A stretch of DNA of 64,000 bases from Hyparrhenia diplandra. Lineage: Eukaryota; Streptophyta; Magnoliopsida; Poales; Poaceae. Shown here in pieces: positions 23,881 to 34,596 of this stretch. Each line of letters starts with the position of its first letter. The first letter of the stretch is position 1. The stretch lies in contig JADLZK010007174.1 in the NCBI GenBank assembly GCA_015847255.1, positions 1,178,001-1,242,000 on the forward strand, given 5' to 3'. The notes beneath the pieces were generated by a model that was not told the origin of the DNA, made no database searches, and saw only the letters and a program-made list of their open reading frames with translations. The translations under genes were made by a program, and so were the position numbers.

Positions 23881-24775
23881 GACTATCTCCAACAGCATAC
23901 ATAGACCCATCTACGCTTTGGGGCGTGTACGATAAAAAAGCAACGACCTAAAACAACACCTTCTCCAACAACAAACGCAAATACCCAACCGGGCGAGGCG
24001 CTGTCTCCCCCCGAGTCCCGACGCCTCCGTCCCCGTCCATCACCGGTGGCTTCCTCCCATCGGCCCGGCGGGCCGCCTCTCTCTCCCGGTAGAGCGAACT
24101 CCGGCGCTCCCGTCCTTCCCGTCGGGCCGGATGGAGGGGCGGCTCGAGTCTGCGGCTCCTCGCGGTGGTGGAGGGAGGAGGAAGCGGCGATGGCCGGCGG
24201 TGCTCGCGATGAGGAGCGCCGCCTCGCGTCGGATCGGCCGGCGTCCATGGAGGCGAGGGCCCTGCGTTCGATGGCGGAGGAAGCCGGGCGGCTGGGAGGC
24301 TAGGGGCGCGGTTTCGTTTCTTCTCCCCTCCCTCAATGCGCCCGACCTACCTCGAGCTCGGGCCATGGCGGGAGATCCCGGCTGGCGCGGCAGCCTCGGC
24401 GGCGCCGTGGTCCTCCCCGGTGGCGGCCGGCGAACTCCCACGAGGGCGGACTTCGGCCGGCGCGGCCGTCCTCCGGTGCCGGCAGCCCGTCTTGTCCTCG
24501 GCCCGTCTCGACTTGCTCGGCTCTCCGGCCTCCTCTCGGCTTGGCGGCAGAGCCCTTGTGGCCGCGTCCATGTACCTCGTCGCTCCCCCGGCTCCTCGAC
24601 TCCACCTGCCCCTCCGCACCCCACCCTATCCGAGCACAAGACATTTGCGTAGAGGAGAGAGAAGATGCAAATTTGAGTTTCCTCTCTCCTTGGATGCAAA
24701 ATGCCTAATCCATTTGCCCGCTTTCCGTTTGGAGGCTCTTTCTACCCTACGGACCATGCATTTTGCCTAGATAGG
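23881..24775. mobile_element. Harbinger-like GC-rich non-autonomous element
   Basis: R2 lacks this block: its flank runs directly from GGCAAGGCCTCATAG to GGTTGTGGTTG (36328-36352). The left end is GACTATCTCCAACAGC after TTA (23878-23880). The right end has AGATAGG before TTC, which is imperfectly inverted. The interior is strongly GC-rich with overlapping ORFs on both strands that match no family. The left end resembles that of the element at 55248, so they may be related. Confidence 0.6.
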
Positions 24776-24862
24776 TTCCAGTTCTCGCTACATTAGTAGA
24801 AGGAGCCAAAGCTAGTGAAAAAAAAAACCTTGCTTGTAACGGCTCAAGATTCATATAAGGAA

Positions 24863-25834
24863 CACTACTACATAAAAGAACTACGTGGCAGTTTTCTAGG
24901 ATTTACCGTGGCGTTTTTGAAGCCGCCATGGAGCTAACGCCACGGTTAATAGGTGATTTTTTGTGGTGGTTCCAATGCCCGCCATGGTAAATCAAAAAAA
25001 AAAGCCCGGATCTGGTCGCCGGCGCTGGATCCGCCGCCACGCCGGATCTCGGCCGCTAGCGCTGGATCCGCACTTGCCTCGCCGGATCTAGCTGGCGGTG
25101 CACGGAGCGCGGCGCCTCGGCTGGATCCGGCGGGCGGTGCTGGATCCGCCGCCACCTCATCGGATCGGCCGCCATGAGCGAGGTGAAGGTGAGACCCTAG
25201 GTCGAAAGATCGGCAAGCCGCCGTGAAGGAGAGGCCGCCGCCGCTTCTTTGTAGGCCCCGCGCTGTGCCTACCTCTCCCCTTCCTCTCCATGGACGCCAT
25301 CGATCTTTGGGGAGGGAGGTGCTCGCGCTTGGCCGCCTCAGCGTATTTGCTCTTGCCTTCGGGAGGGAGGGAGGTGCTCGCGCGAGCACCGAGAGAAGGG
25401 GAGGTGCGCCCGCCGGGAGAGGGGAGGTGCTCGTGCGGGGGAAGGGGAGGGGGCGCAGGGAAGGGGAGGTGCTCGCACCGAGGGAAGGGGAGGGCGCCCG
25501 CGGGGGAAGGGGAGGTGCTCGCGCCGGGAAGGGAGGGAGGTTTCGCGAGACTTCGACGGAAAGAAAGTGAAGGGAGGTGCGGCGCCTGTGGGAGGAAGTG
25601 TGGAGGTGATCCAGAAAACCTAGTTTGCTATATATATGGGCTGGGTCTGATTTACCATGATGGTTTTTTTATAAAACCACCACAAGTTAATCGATTTACC
25701 CTGGCGGTTTTATAACCGCCACGGTAAACTACAAAAAACTGCCACGGTTAATAGAGGCATTAACCGTGTTGGGTTTAAAAACCGCCACGGTTAATAAAAT
25801 AGAAATGTCTTGCAAAAGATTCTATGTAGTAGTG
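24863..25834. mobile_element. Short CACTA element with TSD GAA
   Basis: Both ends read CACTACTACATA inward, and GAA flanks the element on each side (24860-24862 and 25835-25837). Subterminal motifs of the ACCGTGGCG/CGCCACGGT type occur at both ends (for example 24906, 24938, 25707, 25783). There is no transposase; the 972-bp element carries a GC-rich filler. R2 has the empty site near 36405-36425. Confidence 0.88.
25311..25545 (+). repeat. GC-rich minisatellite within the CACTA element
   Basis: The phrase GGGGAGGTGCTCGCGC and variants recurs six or seven times, separated by GGGAAGGGGAG-type spacers, with units of roughly 25-40 bp. It makes long ORFs in two frames, which are therefore compositional and not evidence for a gene. 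Confidence 0.65.
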
Positions 25835-26217
25835 GAAGACAGAGAAAAATGAGCTTATATATATACATTGCAGAAGCTAGAGGAGGCAGAACTGCTTGGA
25901 GCCGTCTCTAATGGACCCTTTGTCATCGATAGCCATTGCAGCGCTGCAGCTATCATGTGGGCGTCGAAAGTAAATCTCTAAAGAACACAAAATTAACAAG
26001 ATGGAGACAAAAAGTTACTGATAACTTGTAGAAAATTGTCAAGCATGATTGAATTGTCAATATTTATCAGATCACCCATTTAATCATTTATTATTATGTT
26101 ATTAACATTTCTTGACTATTATTTACATAGTATATCCGGAGACATGGATATATATATGGCAATTAATTGGATGAGATGCATGCCTAGACAGTCGTCGTCG
26201 CTACGATAGGAACACGG

Positions 26218-27314
26218 CTACTGGGCTGCAGCAAGCTTGGTAATCATGTCGCTTAAAACAGACGGGCAGCTCTTGCTCAGATGCTCGAGGCCTTTGGTCT
26301 TGATGACCTCTCTGAGATTTGCTGGATCCTCGAGGAATTTGAGGCACACCTCCTTAAGCCCAAGGCAATGGTGCTCCACGGCAAACTCCAGGATGACCGC
26401 CACGGTTGTCACATTCACAAACTCGGATAGCTTGTCTTCACAAACCAACCTCAGCCTCTCCATTTTATACCTATTCGCTGCTGCGACCAGGTCCGGGAGC
26501 ATCATCGCCGCAGCTTCTGACCCCTTCGTCTCCGGCAACGAGTCGGTGTATATGTAGTGGAGAAAAGCCTCGAAGTCCTGCGCCTCCATGTCTTCGATCT
26601 GTACAGCGGCTGCTGCACCGTCGTTGGTCGTCGTCAGGCTGGAGAGCTCAGCGTGGAACACCGGTGATCGGGCCATGAGCACACACCTGTGCGCCGCGAA
26701 AGTCCTGGTGTCCACCTGGAACGTCACGTCCGCGCCCTCCCCGGTCGCGAGGAGGCTGCCTAGGTGACGGTGCAGGTCCGACGGTGGCACCACCACTACA
26801 GGTGGCTGTGGGATTGCGCCAGTGTCAATGTCCATCGTCTGAATCTCCTTTGTGACCGTCAAATCACACCTGATCGTGAAGCGGTCGTCCTTGAGATGCT
26901 CAGATTTCTCCAATTCCTCCCTCTTGATGAAATTCCGGAATCCCCAGGCGTCGTCACGGAAGGTATGCTCAGCACCGAAGGTGTAGCCTGGCACTGGCTT
27001 CCCCTCATGGTCAAGCAAGCTAAACGTGAACTGTGCTCTCACGCCTTGGGGACATTGTGATCGAGCTCGAGGAAGATGGATATGTAGTCCGAGCAAGTCG
27101 AGTTGAGGCCGTTGGGGTAGTAGCGGATATGCCAGCTGTGGCCTCCGACGCGGAACGATCGGGACTTGATGTGGCTGCCGGTCGGGACATCCTTGGTGCG
27201 GGAGTAGCCGTCGATCTTCAGCAGGTGCTGGCCGCTCTCGGTGCCGGCGACGATGGCTGAGGCGGACCGCAACGGCTCGCCCCTGCCACCGATGTTGGAC
27301 GCCGTGATCGGCAT
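26218..27314 (-). pseudogene. MATH-BTB protein gene, copy 1 (one 1-bp deletion)
   Basis: MATH-BTB proteins link substrates to Cullin-3 ubiquitin ligases: the MATH domain binds the substrate and the BTB domain binds Cul3. Translation starts at the ATG at 27314 (MPITASNIGG). The MATH domain lies at residues about 28-155 (LLKIDGYS, RSFRVGGHSWHIRYYPNG, CSDYISIFLEL). A linker and the BTB domain follow (DLHRHLGSLL, GADVTFQVDTRTFAAHRCVL, ARSPVF), then a BACK-like tail ending MITKLAAAQ at a TAG at 26218-26220. One base is missing near 27050 (GGGGACAT where copy 2 has GGGAGACAT), so the frame is lost after residue 86. Restored length is about 365 aa, normal for the grass family. Its C-terminus is complete, unlike copies 2 and 3. 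The lesion could be a sequence error. Confidence 0.85.
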
Positions 27315-27589
27315 GGAGATCACGGTCTGTGGAGATCACGGCTTTGCTACTTCAGCTTCTCTTCTTGCACGCGCTGCATAATTTCGAGTGCAGAATTTTA
27401 GATAGATACAAATCTCAAAAAAAAAAAAAAAAAAAAAATAGATACACGACGAATCTTATAAAACATTAATCTTAATCTTAATATTACTAATTAGAGGCCT
27501 CTAACAGCTCTTTATGGCTTTCTAAAAGCAGAGTAAATTCAATTTTTTCTAAAAAAAAAGAGGCCTTTAATAGAGAGAGGTTCTTATGC

Positions 27590-28060
27590 ACATCTGTTAT
27601 TATGTAAAATACATAAGGAAGCTCGTTAAATTTGTATCTAATTTCCCACCTTTGCCACTATGAATGATAATTTAAAAATAAACTCCTCAATTTGCATCTA
27701 AATACCCCAACTATGCCATTACAAAAGATAATTTAAAAATAACTCTTAAATTTACATGTAAATTATCTACCTCTACCATTACAAAAGATAATGGAAGGTG
27801 ACCTCTAAATTGTGTTTTTAATTACGTGTATCTACCATTATGAAAGATAAAAGATAAAGTAACCCCCTTTAATTGTATCCAAATTGCCTAAATCTACCAC
27901 CATAAAAAATAAACTAAAATATCCCTCCAATCTATGTTTAAATACCAATATAATATAAGATATTATGAAAAATAACTCAATAAGCGTAGAGTACGTTATA
28001 TATGTTTCTAAATTACACGCTTCTACCACAATCAGATTAAAAGTAAACATAAATGTTATG
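27590..28060. repeat. AT-rich degenerate ~60-bp tandem repeat (R1)
   Basis: Blocks of the form (G/T)CCATTA(C/T)(A/G)AAAGATAA recur at about 27654, 27715, 27774, 27834 and 27893, each followed by AT-rich sequence and an AATTT(G/A)(T/C)ATCTAAAT-like phrase. The period is about 60 bp. A second patch lies at 28950-29300. Confidence 0.65.
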
Positions 28061-28065
28061 TGATA

Positions 28066-28214
28066 CACCCTCCGTTTTTAAATTGTAAGTTACTTTGGCT
28101 TTTTTAAGATACATTACTTTTACTATGTATCTAGACATAGGGTATAACTAAGTACATAGCAAAATCTATGTTCTTAGAAAAGCCAAAAGGAATGACAATT
28201 TGTAACGGAGGGAA
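28066..28214. mobile_element. Stowaway-like MITE (R1)
   Basis: The ends CACCCTCCGTTTTTAAATTG and, inverted, ATTTGTAACGGAGGGAA are complementary, with TA on both sides. Length is 149 bp. The same insertion occurs in R2 and R3, so it predates the duplication. Confidence 0.75.
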
Positions 28215-31200
28215 TACTATGTAGACCAGCTAACACATTCATACATTAGGACAAATATATCAATCTGAAAAAAATTCTGTTAACAAATCACATACCAATG
28301 ACCCCTGATAATTAACTTTAAATTATATTAATACTCCGTGACAATAAATTTTGTAAGTTGCTACTTTAGATAAGTTTATATATTTTGATTGAAACATATG
28401 AAATGTCAATACTGGTAATAAAATCTAACCACACTATGTTTTTATAAAATAATAATACTGCACATATAATTTATCGATATAGTAAATTCAACATCTTGAG
28501 TATCATGGTTAGATTGAAATGACTGTTTTTTTTGCTATTGTAGTAATTAAGATTGTACTTTAAGACCTAAAATACGTTTTTATAAAATACAAAAAGGAAA
28601 ACTTTGAATAAAATATACAATAGACACTGAAGTTTCAACTTAATACATGGATAAAATAGATGCAATAAATAATAATATTAAAGTTGAAAGCCAAAATATA
28701 GATTTATGATGTCGCAAAAGGAATACAACAAGAGATGATATAAATTAAGCTTTGGTTTCAACAAAATACATATTGAAGACCCCACATGGGTGCAATAGAA
28801 ATCATGACAACACATATCTTAATATGATTAATTGGAAGCCCTCAACGAAGACTCCACATTAATCCTCTAAAAAACTCCTAACCATTAATTGGGTTGACTC
28901 AAATCATTTAGAGAATAGCAACCATTTGATCTATTCTGGTTTCTAAACAAACTTACTCACTTCTACCATTATGAAAAATTATAAATAACCCCCAAAATAT
29001 ACGCCTTAACTACCAACCTCGCCATTATTAAAGATATTCAAAGTAACACCAAAATTTGCTTTATAATTATTCACACCTCTGTCATTATAAAAGATAATAT
29101 AAAGTAACTCATTTAATTTTCATCTAAATTACCTGCATACTGTTGTTATAGAACATAAACTATAATATCCCTCAAATCTATGTCTAAATTACCAATATAA
29201 GCTATTATAGAAAAGAATTAAAAAACCATAAAATATACTATATATGTTTCTAAATTATCCAATTCTACCACTATTAAATTCAAAGTAAACATAAATGTTA
29301 TTGTCACTATGTATACCAAGTATACATGCATACATAAGTGATAAAAATATAACAATCTTTGCTATATATATAATTTTTTTGATTGAGGAAATTCAAGCAT
29401 ATTGAGTCTTTGTGGGACAAGCTGAAACAGCTGTTTATGCCATTGTAGTAACTAAGAGTAGACTTGAGGACCAAAATCTACTTTTTAATAAATATAATAA
29501 ACGAAAAATTTGAATAAAAGATGCAATAAGCACTAGATTTTAAACTTAACGTGTGGATGAAAAAAATTACAACAACTAATAAGATAAAAATTTGAAAGCC
29601 AAAATATCGGTTCATGATGTCACAAAAGTGATGCAACAAGAGCTGATATAACTTAAGCTAAGTTTCAACTAAATACATGTTAAAAACCCAAAAAAGGTGC
29701 AATGCAATGATGAAACACATATATAGTAATTGATAAATTAATCATAATCAAATAAAGATTACAGAGTATGTAATTAGGTATTATGTTAGAAAATAAATTC
29801 AAAGAGAGTAAAAGTAACCAATTTTGATTAGTTGTATGTACTAAATCTATCCACTAAACTTTCATCACTTATATAACATAAGATTCTAGACCGTGCTGGA
29901 GTGGAACACAAAGATTTCATAAATTAATTGAACTTTTTGTTCTCCAGACGGGAATGTTGGCTTAACAATCCTGTTTCTCTAAAGTAGAACAAAGTCCGTG
30001 TACTCCTTCCAATTTAGTTTTTCCTTTCTTGACATCTGTTCGTCGTTTATTATTTTTACAGTGTAGTGGCGCGTTCACAGTGATCATACTGAAAGATCAA
30101 TTGCAGTAAATGAAAGGACTCCAACCAATGGCTTTCTTAAAAGCTAAAAAAAGGGACTCAACCATAAATTAGAGTTTGCTCAAGGTCACTCAGTGCTATC
30201 AATAATACAACGGATAAGCTTGAAGAAGATTTGGCATCAGTGGATCCTCGAATTTCATCATGCACATCTGACTGAGTATATATGAGCAAGAGAGACAACC
30301 GAACACACCTGAGTCACCGAATTAGCTTAGAGAGGTGATGCAGATCGATTTTGTTGAATTTGGAGATTTTGATTTGGCGCGTGGTTTATCGTGGCATGGT
30401 TGTGAGAGGTAGCGACACATGCATATTTATAACCGAGTCAGGTAAAACAAATAAGGCGTCATGGAGAAGGATCATTATAATTTATCGCAAACATAATAAG
30501 ACAACTAACTTTTTGTTGCAGCATGGGTGATGGTGCGATGCTTGTGGAGCGGTGCATGTTGAGGTCCCAATCTAACCGGCCACTGTCTACAGTTGCTTTA
30601 GGTGCTAATTGATTGGTCATTGCTTTTGTTGTTGTCGGGCCCTTTTGGAGTTTCTTATTGTTTTACCTAGTCTCGGTTTCTCCTTTTTAATATAATCGGT
30701 ATAATCGACAGCTCACCTGCTTGATTCTTAAAAAAAAAAAAAAAAAAGGACAACTAACTTCTCCAGATTCCTCTTTAATATAAACGGGCAACGCATGTAA
30801 AAGAGCTACGTACGTAACATCACCTATGGAAACTTCCTAAACCACAGAACCTCTGCAATCCTTTATTCCTGGCTTCGATAGCCCTCGTTCTCGTTATGCC
30901 AACTTGGGAATTCAGCCAAGTCTGATGCCTTCTTATCAGTGGTTCAAGCAAGGCACAAGTCACCATAAAACTATTTGGGAGGTTTGTTATGGTTTTTGAG
31001 GTACTTATGTTTTTCTCCCCTCTAAAATAATCTGGACCATTGATCTATAACGGGTAAAAAAAAATGTTGCTCTCCATCGTCTGCTATTATCTTATTTTCC
31101 AAGCGGGTGAAATCGTCAGGCGCAGTGCGAAAGGCCTGACGCCCTTCCAATCCGGCCAAACAGTGGATTAGCCAAATTATTTGGAAATGTTAGTGGTGAC

Positions 31201-31413
31201 GCTCAAATTTGGCTATAGCAAAGGATTAGCCAAATTATTTGGAGCTAAATCATCTAAGCCAATTATTTGGTTTGGTTTGTAAAATTAAATGAGCTAGCAG
31301 CTGAATAAGGAGGTCATACTGGATCATAATTCGGCTAGTTTAGTATTTTCAATTGAATGTGAAAAGCAAAAAGATTGAAGTACGGAACAAGTTGCAGCCA
31401 AAATAGGGCTTCT
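28215..31413. other. AT-rich non-coding tail of unit R1
   Basis: No coding gene is visible in this stretch. It is nearly identical to 38788-41969 in R2; R3 matches only up to its equivalent near 62005. Notable pieces are a second repeat patch (28950-29300), a conserved segment with a minus-strand TATAAAT (30425-30431), a poly(A) tract at 30729-30747 and an 8-bp-stem hairpin (31114-31141). Confidence 0.6.
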
Positions 31414-33097
31414 GATGACCTGCTCACAAGATGGCTGCCTGCGTTGGATCAACGAGTGCTTGATGCCAGCGACTTGTTGGTTCCTAACTAGCCAGCGACT
31501 TGATTTTTTTATTTAGATACAACTTAATATATAGTAAAAGCTATGTATTTAAAAAACTAAATTTAAAATGACCTATAATTTTGAACGACTTACAATTTAG
31601 AGCGGAACGAGTACTCCGTATTTAGAGGCTCAATCCCTACTGTACATGGTTTGGAGATCCATTTCCGAAGAAAAGAGAGACGTGGCACATGTGTTCTCGG
31701 TTGCATGGCTCAGGGCCCCAAAATCAAAAGAGGTCCACGCTAATATAAGTATTCTAAACATATATTATGTATTATGTTTTGTTTTAAATAAACATGCATA
31801 AAGCCTAGAAGGCACATACTAAGACGTAATCCATCGTGACAATAAATGATTTCTATGTTCGTGTATTATGCTTCTTGGCTCTCATGAATGGCGACTCAAG
31901 GAGACATGTACATATGTCTAGTTTAATGGATCATTCTTTTCCGGTAGTCCATACTATTCTACTTTTCTATGCAATGCATTATAGTCTATATTATTATTGT
32001 TTTATTTTGACACTTACTTTAGTCCCATTTAGAACTTTGCTCGAGGCCCCCAAGTTATTGGTAAGATGCCTACAATTTGACCAGCAAAAACTAAATGTTA
32101 CTGGACAGTAATGGGTGACACATAAGGCACTCGTTGTTGACGTTGACTTTTTATGGCCTTTGGGTTTTGATTTTTACCATTATTTATTTCTTATTTCAAT
32201 GTAGTTATAATATCAAATAAACATGACTTATGCAAGTAGCTTTCAAGATAAATCTACACACATAACTTTTTTGTAAAATAAATATTTTGAAAAATACTAC
32301 TAGTGCTCAAAGTTCGAGAAGTTTTATCGGATTTTCATTAAAACGTTAGGTATACATACGAAGGTAAAAAAAAAAAAAAACTCAAGTGGGCCGGGGTGGC
32401 CCGGTGGGTCCAGAGATAGCCGGATGGTTGTTGCTGCTGCAGCGGCTGCATGCCCTCTCACAGACACTGTAGCAAGAGCTGCTTTTTATAGCAGCCGAAC
32501 AGAGCCGAACAGTCGAACTTGCACTTTCCGTTGCTGTGCTGTGTAGCTTTCGTCGCTCTTCTTTCTTCGCCTGAAATCTCTCATCGTTTTCTCCACGTCG
32601 TTTTTGGTCACTTCTGGCACATGTTCAGTAATTCCTCATCGTAACGTATCCAAAACTGAATTGGCAACATGATTGGACCAAGACCGGCATGGCAATTTTG
32701 CAGCGGCAAAAGAACAATTTACTGAATGAGTACTAGATCACCAAATCAAGTGTCTCCTGCATCAGAATTCATCTTTTTACCCACTAGGAAAATTAGCATC
32801 AGAATTCTTGGCAGAACACAGCAGTCATTTAGCCTCTCTTTCCCTTGCCAGTACATCCATCCACAAGAACTCAATACAGATCCAGTAATTGCAGTTGCAG
32901 CACAGTCAGTAGGGTCTGCTCTCAGAGACAAAACATTCAGAACATTTTACATCAGTTTACCATGCTTTGTTCGCCAATCAGCTACAATCGATTTGGCAAC
33001 ACCTACTCAATTTCCTCCAACGGACAGGAAGAACTGAAGATTTAGGCGTCGAAACCCCCTTGTCAGACAAAAGTCTGGTTCAATTTCTCGACTATTT

Positions 33098-33215
33098 CTA
33101 CCTGTAAGAAGGCAACTCTCCAGCAGGGAGCTCCCAGTTGTCGTTCTCCTCATGATCAGAGGCCTGCTCCTTGAGCCCCTGGTCATCGTTGAAGGGATAT
33201 GGGCCCTTGAAGCGC
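33098..33215 (-). pseudogene. Orphan last exon of the bS21-like gene (R2 copy)
   Basis: This matches exon 2 of the R1 bS21 gene, including the acceptor (CTGCAG before GCGCTTC). It reads FKGPYPFNDDQGLKEQ, an acidic stretch, NDNWEL and then PAGELPSYR before a TAG at 33098-33100, so it keeps the tail that R1 lost to a premature TGA. Exon 1 is absent: similarity to the R1 intron continues to about 33775 and then switches to unrelated sequence. Confidence 0.8.
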
Positions 33216-34596
33216 CTGCAGTGGAACGACCGGGCTCAGGAATCAGTCAGGAGTTTTCTATGTTGTAGCTACAGCTCAATTGAACTCTCGAGGAACTTTG
33301 AAATTGCCAAAAACAAAGGGGAGTGTCCTTGATGATAGATTTCACATAATTCAGTATAAAACTTGCTGAACTTTCCCACAATGGGTATTTGATTAGGCAT
33401 GTCCTTACAGTTGGACATGCCAGGGATGTACACTCATGTATTCGTGATCAAGAATAACACCCCGTTTTTCAGAAAAGCGATCAAGGAATTATACAGATGA
33501 CCACAATATTATGATGATGGTCTGTCAAATAGCCTAAATACCAAAGACAAAAATAGGACCATTTCATATGCGCAGCTATTTCCATTAAGAAATGATCTTT
33601 AGAGACAAAATCTAGCTGTCCCACCACCTTCAGGACCACTATTTTTTGAACACAAAGGATCATGGCTATTAGTGGTAGACTGGTTGGCATCCCAATGCCT
33701 GATGAATTTGGCAATCAAACTATTGTGGTCAGATATATAGCATCTTAATGTACAACAAATTGCGCACACACATGTACTCCCTCCATCCTAAATTATAAGT
33801 CATTCCAAGAATCTTGGAGAGTCAAAACATATCAAGTTTGACCAAAACTTTGAACTATTACATTACAGACCTTGTACTGCTAGGTTTTAAAACTTTGAAC
33901 TATCACATTATAAACTTTATACGGCTAGGTTCAAAACTTTGGGATTTCAAGCCTCTACACCTAATTCGAAACTTTATACTAGCTCATTTCAAAATTTGTA
34001 CTTACATGCTATGAACTTTTTATACACCTAAAATGAAAACTATGTAATTCGAAACTTTGCACTACAACATTTGAAACTTTATACTCCTAGACGCAAAACT
34101 TTATAGTCACGAAAATTGTTTCGAAACATATCCAACATCGATCTACTTATAGATCTCGTCATAATGAACGCAATGGTGTAAACGGAATTAAAAATAAATG
34201 TTTGACAATAAAGTTATCACATTTTAAAGTTTGTATACCGTTTGTAAATGCAAAAGAAAATAGATCTGCCACAGCACGTGGCCTTCTCCCCTCCCCACGT
34301 CCACCATCCACGCTCTGTCCCCGCTCCCCATGCGCCACGCGTGGCCTCCTCCCCTCCCCATGTCCACAATCCATGCTGGGCCCCGCTCCCCATGCGCCAC
34401 GCATCCATGTGCTGTTATCTGACGCAGCGCACGTGCGCCGACTAATGATTGGGTTTTCTTAGGGGCATTGGGCCGCCAAAAAAAAAGATCCTAACAGGGC
34501 ATGATATATTACTATGCAATATATAGGGCAGGGCTACTGTCATATTCAGTCAATGGCGGCACATTCCCAAAGTCCACCTTTCTATGGAAAAGGCTA
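33216..34596. other. Non-coding spacer of R2
   Basis: Positions 33216-33775 match the R1 bS21 intron. Positions 33776-34440 begin with a Stowaway-like CTCCCTCCATCCTAAATTATAAG and carry repeated AACTTT(G/A)(A/T)A phrases. They match R3 (56522-57112) but not R1. No gene is seen. Confidence 0.5.

Larger units (their letters stand above)
21077..31413. repeat. Tandem segmental repeat unit R1
   Basis: The unit begins at AATGACCTGCTG and the same block (GATGACCTGCTC ... GTGCTTGATGCCAGCGACTTG) begins R2 at 31414 and R3 at 41970. R1 contains the most complete bS21 gene copy, a TTA-flanked element (23881-24775), a CACTA element (24863-25834), MATH-BTB copy 1 and the long AT-rich tract. The part downstream of the MATH-BTB gene (27315-31413) is nearly identical to R2. 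The upstream part is more diverged. Confidence 0.88.

Noticed and set aside
24946..25715. ORFs within the short CACTA element
   Set aside because: They are generated by the GC-rich minisatellite and disagree in frame; no domain is seen.
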